Below are positions 10,863 to 19,531 of a stretch of 64,000 nucleotides of DNA, piece by piece. Below the pieces are notes generated by a model. The model worked only from the letters and a program-made list of their open reading frames with translations. It ran no database searches and was not told the origin of the DNA. The first letter of the stretch is position 1. The number at the start of each line of letters is the position of its first letter. The stretch is taken from the NCBI RefSeq assembly GCF_003072645.1, contig NZ_CP028897.1:1997658-2061657 (forward strand). The letters are read 5' to 3'. Both the position numbers and the translations under genes were made by a program. The stretch is from Dongshaea marina. Its GTDB lineage: Bacteria > Pseudomonadota > Gammaproteobacteria > Enterobacterales > Aeromonadaceae.

Positions 10863-12490
10863 TTAAGGATTACGGAATTTGACGCCGGGGCGAAGGTAAA
10901 ACCACCAGTTGAGGATCACGCACACCAGATAGAAGGCGGCAAATCCATAGAGGGCGATCTCGGGTGTGGTGGCTTTTATCTGCTCCCCCAGAACTTTCGG
11001 GATGATGAAGGCGCCATAAGCCGCAACGGCTGAGGTCCATCCCAGAACCGGGCCCGCCTGCTCTTTATCAAAAACGATGGCGATGGTGCGGAAGGTCGAT
11101 CCATTGCCGATGCCGGTGGCGGTAAACAGCACCAGAAACAGCAGGAAGAAAGGCACGAAGTACTGCTCAGGCGTTGCCGACTGGTAGGCAAGCTGCATGT
11201 AGTAGGCAACTCCCAGAGCACTCGCCACCATCACGATGGAGACGATCTGGGTGACCAGGGCCCCCCAATCTTATCGGAGATCCAGCCTCCCACCGGGCGG
11301 ATCAGGGCTCCGATGAAGGGGCCCATCCAGGCATACATCAGGGCGCTCGGGCCGTTTGGGTTCACCAGGTTGTGCGTCATCACCCCATCGGCACCCACCA
11401 CATGGGAGAAGCCAAAGATGATCTTGATCGCCAGGGCAAAGGCCGCCGAGAAACCGATAAAGGAGCCAAAGGTCATGGTGTAGATCACTGTCATCACCCA
11501 GGTGTGGGGGTTACGGAAGATCTGGTACTGGCGTTTGAGGTTTTCTTTGGCCGCTCCCTTGAGGATGAACCTCAGCAGGAATACGGTGGCAGCGATCACC
11601 AGCGGCAGGATGATCCATTTACTGATCTCGGTACCGGCACCATTGGCGGAGGCGGGCAGCATCAGGTACAGGCCTACAGAGGCTGTCACTAAGCCAACCA
11701 GCAACATCACGCTGATAATGCCAAAGGATTTAAAGGCCCCGCCGATGTCCGGGGAGACATGCTTAGCCTTGATGTTATTCATCCCAAACCAGGCGGCGAT
11801 CACCAACACCACCAGGATCACCACCCAGATATAACCTGCATTGTGAATATAGGTTTCGGAGCCGGCCGGGATCTTACCGATCAGGGTACCGCTGGTGTTT
11901 TTCAGCACCATAGGCGAGCCACCAAACATCCCGAAGGTCATCACCAGGGGAACCAGGATCTGCATGGTGGTGACCCCAAAATTTCCTAACCCGGCGTTGA
12001 GCCCCAGGGATAACCCCTGCTTTTTCTTGGGAAAGAAAAAGCTGATGTTGGACATGGAGGAGGCAAAGTTACCGCCCCCAAAACCCGAGAGCAGGGCCAG
12101 CAACTGGAAGACCCACAAAGGGGTATCCATGCTTTGCAGGGCAATTCCTGTTCCCAGTGCCGGCAGGATCAGCAGCGCTGTGGTGAAGAAGATGGTATAG
12201 CGGCCACCTGCCAGGCGAATGAAGAAGGTGCTGGGGATCCGCAGCGTGGCACCCGACAGGCCGGCAATGGCCGCCAGGGTAAAGAGTTCGGCGTTGCTAA
12301 AGGGGAAACCCAGGTTCAGCATCTGAACCGTGATGATCCCCCAGTAGAGCCAGACCGCGAAGCCACACAACAGGCAGGGGATCGAGATCCACAGGTTACG
12401 GGTGGCGATCCCTTTACCTTCACTCTCCCATTGCTCACTGTTTTCGGGATCCCAGGTACTCAGATCATGATCGAGTTGTGGTTTGTTCAT
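10863..12490 (-). CDS. nitrate/nitrite transporter NarK2 type (frameshift in sequence)
   Basis: Major-facilitator protein of the nitrate/nitrite porter family, about 542 residues after repair, longer than enteric NarK (463) because of central loops. Signature segments include PSTFFIRLAGGRYTIFFTTA, FGGGNFASSMSNISFFFPKK and MGPFIGALIRPVGGWISDKI. The break lies at the C run 11261-11266; adding one base gives GGALVTQIVSIVMVASALG in frame with the last transmembrane helices. It is preceded by GGAGAGG and sits 12 nt before narG. By family knowledge a NarK2-type member usually exchanges nitrate for nitrite; paired with the next gene it would cover import and export. Confidence 0.9.
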
Positions 12491-12502
12491 GGAGACCTCT
12501 CC

Positions 12503-13783
12503 TCAGGGGTAATTTTTCTCGTCATTTGATTGCAGCTCGAGAGTGCGGGCGGCTCTCAGGATTGAGATATGCATCCAGGTCAGGGCGGCGCCTGTGATGA
12601 TAAACAGCAGCATGAAACAGCTGGTCCAGACACCCACCACATCATTCATAAAGCCAAAGGCGATCGGCAGGATAAAGCCACCCAGGCCACCAATCATGCC
12701 GACCATGCCGCCGACGGCACCCACATGCTCCGGGTAGTAGACGGGGATATGCTTGTAGACAGCGGCCTTACCCAGGGACATGAAAAAGCCCAGGATGATG
12801 GTCAGGGTCACGAAGGGCACCAAGCCTATGCCGATGGAGAACTCATAGTTTTGGTTAATCCCGTGGATCACATAGTCGGTCAGGGGGTAGGACATGAAGA
12901 ACAGGCAGAGCAGCGAGACCCAGAAGGTCCAGTACATCACGGCCCGGGCACCGATTTTGTCGGATAACCAACCCCCTAAGGCGCGGAAGATACTGCCGGG
13001 CAGGGCATAGGCCGCGGCCAGCATGCCGGCAGTGGTGATATCGAGGTGGTAGACCCCGACATAGTAGCGAGGCAGCCACAGTGCCAGGGCGACAAAGCCA
13101 CCAAACACAAAGAAGTAGTAGAGGGAGAAGCGCCATACCTGGATCTCCTTGAGGGGCTCCATCTGCTCAAAAATGCCGCGCGCCTTCTCCTTTTTGTCAC
13201 GCCGCTCTACCAGGTGTGGGTCATCTTTGGTAAAGATAAAGAACAGGATGGCGGTGAGTGCCAGGATGATGGAGTAGACGATCGCCGTCTTGTGCCACCC
13301 GAGGGCGACCACCAGGAAGGGGGCGCCAAAGTTGGTGACGGCGGCACCGACATTTCCCATGCCGAAGATCCCAAGGGCGGTGCCCTGATGGTCGGGGTCC
13401 CGGGTAAACCACTGGGAGACATAGGCGATTCCGACCGCGAAGGAGCCACCGGCCAGACCGACTCCCAGGGCTGCAACAAGCAGCATGGGGTAGGTGGTCG
13501 CAGTGGTCAGGGCAAAGGTCGCGACCGCCGTTGTGAGCATCAACAGGGTGTAAACCAGCCGGCCACCATATTGGTCGGTCCAGATCCCGAGGATCAATCG
13601 GCTCAAGGAGCCGGTGAGCACAGGGGTTGCCACCAGGATCCCGAACTGGGTATCGCTTAACCCAAGCTCTTGTTTAATTTTAAGTCCAATGATGGAGAAG
13701 ATGGTCCAGACGGCAAAGCAGACGGTAAAGGCAAGGGTACTGGCGATTACCGAACGATATTGATCACCTCGTGTGACATGCAT
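12503..13783 (-). CDS. nitrate transporter NarK1 type
   Basis: First gene of the leftward operon, a 426-residue major-facilitator protein with twelve predicted helices. GLAGGSFAVGIAYVSQWF is the nitrate-signature region of nitrate/nitrite porters, and LSRLILGIWTDQYGGRLVYT is the conserved loop between helices 2 and 3. The ATG at 13783 is preferred to the GTG two codons earlier because AAGGAG lies 8 nt before it. Family knowledge suggests proton-coupled nitrate uptake for this subtype. Transcription probably starts in the gap shared with the divergent regulator. Confidence 0.9.
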   Translation of the reverse strand: MHVTRGDQYRSVIASTLAFTVCFAVWTIFSIIGLKIKQELGLSDTQFGILVATPVLTGSLSRLILGIWTDQYGGRLVYTLLMLTTAVATFALTTATTYPMLLVAALGVGLAGGSFAVGIAYVSQWFTRDPDHQGTALGIFGMGNVGAAVTNFGAPFLVVALGWHKTAIVYSIILALTAILFFIFTKDDPHLVERRDKKEKARGIFEQMEPLKEIQVWRFSLYYFFVFGGFVALALWLPRYYVGVYHLDITTAGMLAAAYALPGSIFRALGGWLSDKIGARAVMYWTFWVSLLCLFFMSYPLTDYVIHGINQNYEFSIGIGLVPFVTLTIILGFFMSLGKAAVYKHIPVYYPEHVGAVGGMVGMIGGLGGFILPIAFGFMNDVVGVWTSCFMLLFIITGAALTWMHISILRAARTLELQSNDEKNYP

Positions 13784-13845
13784 GGGCACGCTCCTTGGTA
13801 GTGTCCCTGACCATTTGATTAAGGCATACTAAAACGATTATCCGA

Positions 13846-13859
13846 TTGACAATTGTCAA
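13846..13859. promoter_or_regulatory. Fnr/Dnr-type palindromic operator
   Basis: TTGACAATTGTCAA is a perfect 14-bp palindrome with the TTGA(T/C)-N4-(G/A)TCAA form bound by Crp/Fnr-family oxygen and NO regulators. It sits 63 nt upstream of the narK1 start and 37 nt upstream of the regulator start, so one site could control both divergent genes. Binding by the adjacent regulator or by a genomic Fnr is inferred. Confidence 0.75.
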
Positions 13860-13895
13860 GTGACACCATGGATGGTGATCCAATATGGAGAAAAA

Positions 13896-14663
13896 ATGGG
13901 ATTGATTGCCGAAAACATCCGACAGAAGGTGCCGTACTTACTGGGGTTGAAGCTGTTCCGGGACCTGTCTGAACAAGAGTTAGAAATTTTGTTAATCCCA
14001 TCACAGATCAAGCATTTCTCTGAATCGGCAATGCTGCTCATGGAGGGGAGCCGGCCCGAATTTATCTGTGTGCTATTAAGTGGTCAGGCCCGCATCTACA
14101 GGGCCGATGAAAATGGCAATGAGGCGGTGACCCGGATGTTGCAGGCGGGTGAAACTATGTTTGAAAATGTGCTGTTTGATGAAAGACCCTCTGCGGTGAA
14201 CGGCCAGGTGATCCGCGAGGCCGAGATCCTGTTTATTCCGGCCAGAGCTGTGCATAAGCTTTTAGAGCAGAGCCAGGCTTTTGCGAAGAACCTCATTCAG
14301 ATCCTGGCGGAGCGGACCAACCAGATGATGCACAGGGTCGAGCAGGTGGCGATCCATACCGCCAGCTACCGGCTGGGTGCCTATCTTCTGGGGACCATGA
14401 AACAGCAGCAGGTGATCGATGGCAGCTTTACCCTGCAGTTTGATAAGTCGATGATCGCCAAGTACCTGGGGATGACGCCCGAAACCTTCTCAAGGGCGAT
14501 CGCGAATCTCAGGAAGCAGGGGATCGAGGTGCTACAGCAGCAGATTGTATTAACCGAGCCCGATGCCCTGTGTCAGTTCTGTGATAGTTTTTGCGCTCCT
14601 CATTGTGAGAACCATCAGGGCGGAAGGCCCTGCTCGAAGCGGGAAAATAATGGCTGTCGTTGA
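13896..14663 (+). CDS. Crp/Fnr-family transcriptional regulator with C-terminal cysteine cluster
   Basis: A 255-residue regulator divergent from the nar operon. The N-terminal cyclic-nucleotide-type barrel (about residues 10-130) contains LLMEGSRPEFICVLLSGQAR. The dimer helix follows, then a winged helix-turn-helix with KSMIAKYLGMTPETFSRAIA. The start is set by GGAG 5 nt before ATG 13896; an earlier GTG would overlap the operator. It lacks the N-terminal cysteines of Fnr. Instead the last 35 residues carry CQFCDSFCAPHC plus two more cysteines. Position and operator suggest a Dnr/NarR-like regulator of nitrate respiration; the ligand is unknown. Confidence 0.9.
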   Translation: MGLIAENIRQKVPYLLGLKLFRDLSEQELEILLIPSQIKHFSESAMLLMEGSRPEFICVLLSGQARIYRADENGNEAVTRMLQAGETMFENVLFDERPSAVNGQVIREAEILFIPARAVHKLLEQSQAFAKNLIQILAERTNQMMHRVEQVAIHTASYRLGAYLLGTMKQQQVIDGSFTLQFDKSMIAKYLGMTPETFSRAIANLRKQGIEVLQQQIVLTEPDALCQFCDSFCAPHCENHQGGRPCSKRENNGCR

Positions 14664-14818
14664 TTCTGGAGGTGCATTCGATCTCCAGCCGATTCACCTC
14701 TATTCCTGCCTGAGAGTCTGTTTACCCCTGTAGGGCCTTAATTGACATGAGGTATTAAAGATGTATATTAAATGCAACTTTAAATCGTGTCAGATTGACA
14801 TTGGCAGGAGTACGACAG

Positions 14819-15721
14819 GTGCTGTTTGAACTGCAAATTCCCGAAAACTATTTGAAATGCCAGACCCTGAAATTATCCGGGCTTACCGATGCTAAAGCGG
14901 AACCACTCAAACCCGGGATCTGGGGCAGGCTTAAACTGCGCTCCGGTGCTCTCAAGGTAGAGCTGCTCGACGGGGAGGGAAACATCAGGGAGGAGTTGAG
15001 GCTTCAAGGCGATCAATCCCTGATAATACCCCCCGGTGTGAGTTATCGGAGCTCCTCGGCGGAGGGTGAGGTGCAGGGCCTGCTCGAGCTTTACTGTCAT
15101 CCTGAGCACTATTTTCATGAGAAATATCAGCTGACCAAGCCTCACTCAGAAGTGATTCGCCTTAATGAAAAAATTCTGAGAAATCGATTGGATTCGCAGA
15201 CAAGCCTTGATGTGCTTGATCTGGGCTGTGGGCGCGGGCGCAACAGTCTTTATCTTTCTCAGTTTGGCCATAACATCCGGGCCCTGGATATCGACTCAAA
15301 GCAGCTCAATATCTTATCCAATATCATAGATCGCGAGACGATCGATAATATTGTGGTCGAAGGGGCCGATCTGGAGCAGATCCGCCTCAATAAGAAGTAT
15401 GATCTGGTGCTGCTGAATGTGGTGCTGCAGTTTCTTGATCCACTGCGGGTGTGGCATACCCTTGGTCAGGCTCAATCCTCGACCCGGCCCGGGGGATTGC
15501 ATCTCATCGTTTGCCCGATTCAGACCCCTGGAATGAGCTGGCCTGCTCATTTTCGCTCGGTGTTTCAGCCCGGGGAGCTGCTCCGGGCCTATCAAAATGC
15601 GGGCTGGGCTATTCAGGAATACAATGAAAACTTTGGTAACCTTCACCGGCTTGATGCCGCCGGGCTGCCGATCCGGGGCCGCTTTGCCACCCTGATTGCC
15701 CAGAAGCTATTTCCCTCTTAG
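14819..15721 (+). CDS. tehB: TehB-like SAM-dependent methyltransferase with DUF1971 N-terminal domain
   Basis: About 300 residues. The first 90 residues form a small cupin-like domain (LKPGIWGRLKLRSGALKVEL, IIPPGVSYR) shared with YeaR/TehB proteins. The rest is a class I methyltransferase: FHEKYQLTKPHSEVI is the TehB signature, VLDLGCGRGRNSLYLS is the SAM-binding loop and GGLHLIVCPIQTP a later strand. Family role: methylation and detoxification of tellurite or similar oxyanions. The GTG at 14819 has GCAGGAG 8 nt upstream and is preferred to the TTG eight codons earlier. It follows the nitrate regulator in the same direction after a 155-nt gap. Confidence 0.88.
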   Translation: MLFELQIPENYLKCQTLKLSGLTDAKAEPLKPGIWGRLKLRSGALKVELLDGEGNIREELRLQGDQSLIIPPGVSYRSSSAEGEVQGLLELYCHPEHYFHEKYQLTKPHSEVIRLNEKILRNRLDSQTSLDVLDLGCGRGRNSLYLSQFGHNIRALDIDSKQLNILSNIIDRETIDNIVVEGADLEQIRLNKKYDLVLLNVVLQFLDPLRVWHTLGQAQSSTRPGGLHLIVCPIQTPGMSWPAHFRSVFQPGELLRAYQNAGWAIQEYNENFGNLHRLDAAGLPIRGRFATLIAQKLFPS

Positions 15722-15740
15722 GGAGAAGCCCGGTAGGGGA

Positions 15741-16349
15741 TTATCTTTTCAGATAGCGATACAGGGTCGGCTCAGAGATATCCAGAATGGAAGCGACGTT
15801 GGAGATAAACCCCTTGATCATGAAAAGGCCGCGCTTATCCAGCTCGCGAACAATCTGGCTCTTCTCTTCATTGAGCAGCTTTTCGGGCTGGCTGCCATAT
15901 TGGCGGAGCTCCTCGCGGAGAATGTCCATCCCGACCTCTTCCACATTGTTGGCCAGAACCTCCAGGTGCTGCTGATCCGGGGCCTTGGGAAGCAGCTCTT
16001 TTACCGCCTCCAGGGCACGATAGTAGCGCTGATCATCTGAGTTGATGCAGACCATCAGCGCAGCGCCACTCTCTCTTGGAAGGATGAGGGAGGAGGAGCG
16101 AAGGGAGCGGCCATCCTGAGTCTTGCTGCTGTAGTTGAGTTTACAGGCCGGACTGTTCTGTTCTTTTGCCATCATCAATGCCAAATCGGTGGCCGGAGAG
16201 CCGACCTCGCGTTTGGTGATCCAGCCGTTACGGATCACCTTGAGTGAGCTTTCGACATTGGAGAGATCGTGGATCGCAACCTCATGATCATCGCCCAGGA
16301 TCCCACTTAGAAAGTCTGCCAATAACTCGGCATCGATTGTAATCTGCAT
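15741..16349 (-). CDS. YheO-like PAS / helix-turn-helix regulator
   Basis: A 202-residue protein. The N-terminal half resembles the YheO PAS-like domain (LADFLSGILGDDHEVAIHDL, an aromatic-poor GWITKREVGSPATDLAL loop). The C-terminal 60 residues hold a helix-turn-helix (VRELDKRGLFMIKGFISNVA then ILDISEPTLYRYLKR), matching the HTH_22 family. It is a predicted DNA-binding transcription regulator of unknown signal. It is convergent with tehB with a 19-nt gap and divergent from the MATE exporter, which is a possible target. Confidence 0.85.
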   Translation of the reverse strand: MQITIDAELLADFLSGILGDDHEVAIHDLSNVESSLKVIRNGWITKREVGSPATDLALMMAKEQNSPACKLNYSSKTQDGRSLRSSSLILPRESGAALMVCINSDDQRYYRALEAVKELLPKAPDQQHLEVLANNVEEVGMDILREELRQYGSQPEKLLNEEKSQIVRELDKRGLFMIKGFISNVASILDISEPTLYRYLKR

Positions 16350-16572
16350 CGCAACAGCTCTCTCAACTCAGTTTTATCAAACTAGGCATTTTTACCACAC
16401 TCTGGGGAATGATCAACTCTGAACCTCCCTTTTTGGCCCCTGTGTGTGAAGGGAGTGGGCCATCGTTCAAATATGGCATACTGTGGCGTTGACCGGAACC
16501 GTCTCTGGTTGACTCTCATTCGAGCCCCTTCATACTTGGAGAGTGGCTGTAACCATTTTTTGAGGATCATAT

Positions 16573-17998
16573 ATGTCAACGGATGCCCGCTTTATCTCTG
16601 GCTCGACTATGCGGCATGTTGTAGTGATGGCGAGTACCGGGGCAACCGGGTTAATGGCGCTGTTTTTGGTTGATCTGCTGGATATGTATTTTATCAGCCT
16701 GCTGGGGCAGGTTGAGCTGGCAGCAGCGATTGGCTTTGCCGGAACCTTGCTGTTTTTTTCAACCTCAGTGTCAATCGGGATCTCAATTGCCCAGGGTGCC
16801 CTGGTCTCGCGGGCGATCGGCTCCGGTGATCGACAAAAAGCGATCCGGGTTGCCTCCAGCGTGTTTGTGTTCTCCTTTATCACAGGTTGTGTGGTTGCGG
16901 CCCTGATGCTGTTTTTTCTCCCTGAACTATTGGCGATGATCGGCGCCAAGGGGAGGCTGCAGTCAAGGCCAAAGAGTACCTGATTATCATGTTGCCAAGC
17001 GCCCCTGTGCTGGCGATCGGCATGTCTGCCGGTGCGACCCTCAGAGCGCTGGGGGATGCCAAGCGCTCCATGTACTCCACCCTGGTAGCAGGATTTGTCA
17101 ATGCGATCTTAGACCCCATCTTTATCTTTGGCCTGTCTATGGGAGTACAGGGGGCGGCAACCGCCTCGGTGATTGCGCGCTGCGCCGTCTTGGGAGTGGC
17201 TTTTTATAGCCTGGCCCGGCATCACCAGTTTTTGTCAAAACCTGAGCGTAAGCTCTTTGCCGAGCACTTTAAGTTGGTCGCCGTGATTGCGGTGCCGGCA
17301 ATTTTGACCAATGTCGCGACCCCGGTGGGTAATGCCTTTATCACCTCCTATATTGCTCACTTTGGCGATAATTTTGTGGCGGGCTATGCGGTGATCGGTC
17401 GCCTGATGCCGGTGGCCTTTGCGCTGATCTTTTCACTCTCCGGGGCGATAGGTCCCATTATTGGCCAGAACTTTGGCGCCGAAAAGTGGGATCGGGTCTC
17501 CGGAGCGCTGCGAGATGCGATGATCTTCTGTGCCCTCTACTGTGTCGGAGTGTCGGTTATCCTGTACCTGGGGCAGGGGCTGCTGATATCGGCCTTTAGC
17601 CTCCACGGCGAGTCGGCCCACCTGCTCGCTGTCTTTTGTAGCTTTATCGCCATTACCTTTATGTTTAACGGCGCCCTGTTTGTCGCCAATGCGGCCTTTA
17701 ACAACCTCAATCGACCCACCTGGTCGACGGCACTCAATGTGGGCAAGGCGACCATTGGTACCATCCCCTTTGCCTATGTGGGGGGGCTGCTGGGGGCGCT
17801 GTGGGCGTGCTGATGGGCCAGGCGGTGGGCTCAGTGGTTTTTGGTGTGCTTGGGTTTGTGTTGGTGAAACGGGTGACCCGCAAGATGGCGGCCTGCCACG
17901 AGCATCAGCAAAAGGTGCTGGTGACCGAGCCTGCGATCCCGCCAACGCCGTTTTGCTCATCACGGGCGTATATGGCGCAGGATGATGAGGAGCGTTAA
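16573..17998 (+). CDS. MATE-family multidrug efflux transporter (two frameshifts in sequence)
   Basis: About 475 residues after repair, with twelve hydrophobic helices in two MatE repeats. Conserved stretches include GQVELAAAIGFAGTLLFFST, SAGATLRALGDAKRSMYSTL and PVGNAFITSYIAHFGDNFVA. It exports organic cations or drugs using a sodium or proton gradient (family knowledge). The frame breaks at 16950-16953 and 17803-17805; one added G at each restores GAKGEAAVKAKEYLIIMLP and GALWGVLMGQAVG. GAGGATC precedes the ATG. A possible terminator follows. Confidence 0.9.
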
Positions 17999-18007
17999 CC
18001 TGGCTGT

Positions 18008-18045
18008 AGCTAAGCGTTATTATCCATAGCGCTTAGCTGGGTTTT
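18008..18045 (+). terminator. terminator of the MATE gene
   Basis: A 9-bp perfect stem (AGCTAAGCG / CGCTTAGCT) with a 13-nt loop is followed by GGGTTTT, 10 nt past the stop. Confidence 0.6.
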
Positions 18046-18500
18046 ATGGTTTGCAGCTTCGCTGCATGATTGCCGGGGTGCCGGCAGCACATTACTTTTG
18101 AACCGCCAAAAGTAATCAAAAGCTTCCTCCACGTGATGAGTCCCTCCATCAAGCTGCGGTGCTCGGCATCCTGCCTCGAAAACAAAAATAGTGGATTTAT
18201 AATTCTCCTCAACACTCGCTCACGGAGGGAAGTAGGGCCCCGTCTATTTGCGCAGAGGGTTTCAAGTAGGAGCAAAGGGTGAGTGGCAAGGATGCCACGA
18301 AAAGACAACCAGTACATGGACGTACTGTTTGCCTGTACCTCTGCGAACTTGAAACATGAGGATAGAGTAAATACCGGGGTGTCCTTGGGAGTGAAGAGGG
18401 TATTGGACAAGCAATACCCTTTTCCCGCTGTCCGCGGGAGGACACTGTGCCGCAGGCACAAATTAGCTGACCGTAGGTCAAGCTGCAGCCTTTTTTATCC
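18046..18500 (+). repeat. dispersed non-coding repeat, copy A
   Basis: Related sequence occurs near 29.7-30.35 kb (same strand) and at 34.9-35.2 and 41.3-41.7 kb (opposite strand). Shared pieces in order are a GCAGCTTCGCTGCA hairpin, the CTCGCTCACGG block followed by GGGCCCCGTCTATTTGCG, an ACCAGTACATGGACGTACTG stem, hairpin GGGTATT-GGACAAGC-AATACCC at 18398-18419 and hairpin TGTGCC-GCA-GGCACA at 18446-18460. A frame reads through part of it but is broken differently in each copy, so it is not treated as a gene. Confidence 0.8.
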
Positions 18501-18534
18501 TGTGGATGACTATTTGTGGCTACCGTCACTGGGA

Positions 18535-18780
18535 TGTCGGGGGCGCCCTACAGCGCCCTACTTTTGTATTGTCAAAAGTAGGCAAAACCTCGCTGCGCAC
18601 TGTCAATCCCTTTACAGAGCTACGCGGCTCGGCGTCCATGCCTCGAAAAAATTAAACTTCAAAGGACTCTCTATGAGCATCTTTGTAGCTGAATCGAAGA
18701 GATGGTTTCCACTCCCCGTGACGAACGCCGAGGCGAGCCGTAGAGGATGAAGGTTGAGCGGCAAGGATGCCGCGAGAGCT
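18535..18780 (+). repeat. second repeat-like segment with CTACTTTTG / CAAAAGTAG hairpin
   Basis: Next to copy A lies CTACTTTTGTATTGTCAAAAGTAGGCAAAA, written here as an inverted CTACTTTTG / CAAAAGTAG pair. A similar ATTACTTTTG / CAAAAGTAAT pair occurs inside copy A near 18090-18115. The segment continues with phrases also seen in copy A (tcaa..cctcgaaaa) and GCGGCAAGGATGCCGCGA near 18761. It seems to be a diverged or partial second unit. No gene was recognised. Confidence 0.5.
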
Positions 18781-18942
18781 TAGCCGCGACAGGGAGGTTG
18801 CGTCTAAGCGAAGCCTGAATTATCAGGAGAGGTTAGAGTTTAGCGAGGTCCGGGGCACCCTCGGGTTGTTAGGGGGACTGGGTGAGCAGTCCTCCTGACC
18901 CGCAGTCTGCGGCCGGACAATAGTGGTTGCGAGCAACAGCCC

Positions 18943-19284
18943 CTAGCTAGCGCTGAGATATTCACTCAGGTTGGCATCGGCAATTGCGGATGCGATGCGG
19001 TAGGCCCGCCCGGGGCAGATGTCGGCCAGCGGGCTGCACATCACCATCCAGGATGCTTTTTTCCAATGACCTTGCTGTAACTCTTTGAGTAACCCCTGAT
19101 GATTGAGCACCCAGGACTCCCCCAGGGCATCCAGGAGGTTGACGAATGCGACCTGTCGGGTCTGATCAAGGGCCTCAATGAGCGCACTGATTGTTTCGTT
19201 AGCTAGTGAGATGGAGCCGGTTTGAACTTGAGGATTCAAACGATGCTCAAACTCTAAAGCCTGTCGTGTTGAAACCTGTTTCAT
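18943..19284 (-). CDS. hypothetical protein, 113 aa
   Basis: A soluble, helix-rich protein with no recognised domain. It has two cysteines (VMCSPLADICPGRAY) close together. No signal peptide or membrane segment. It ends just beside the repeat region. Coding is supported only by a clean reading frame of typical composition; function unknown. Confidence 0.45.
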   Translation of the reverse strand: MKQVSTRQALEFEHRLNPQVQTGSISLANETISALIEALDQTRQVAFVNLLDALGESWVLNHQGLLKELQQGHWKKASWMVMCSPLADICPGRAYRIASAIADANLSEYLSAS

Positions 19285-19531
19285 TTTAATCCGCCTTCTG
19301 TAACATTCATCCGCTTCCTGTCTACTTAAAACAGTGCATTATCTATTCCTGAAAAATGTCACCGTTCTGTCTTTTTTATCGGCCGGTTAAGCAGAATGAT
19401 GAGGAGTCAGTGAAGCTTTCAGCGGGTCTTGTATTATGCTCTCTCCTCTTGCTGAGTACACAGCGAGGGGAAGTGCAGATTTCCAGATTTATTCTATCAT
19501 CACAGGTAGATGAACCCTCCCCGGAGTTGCT

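Noticed and set aside
18283-18750. Open frame of about 155 codons across repeat copy A as a gene
   Set aside because: The frame is interrupted differently in copies C and D, has no consistent start, and follows the repeat rather than any protein family.
18871-18896. Inverted repeat AGGGGGACTG / CAGTCCTCCT as a terminator
   Set aside because: It has one imperfect pair, no T run on either strand and lies within repeat-like sequence.
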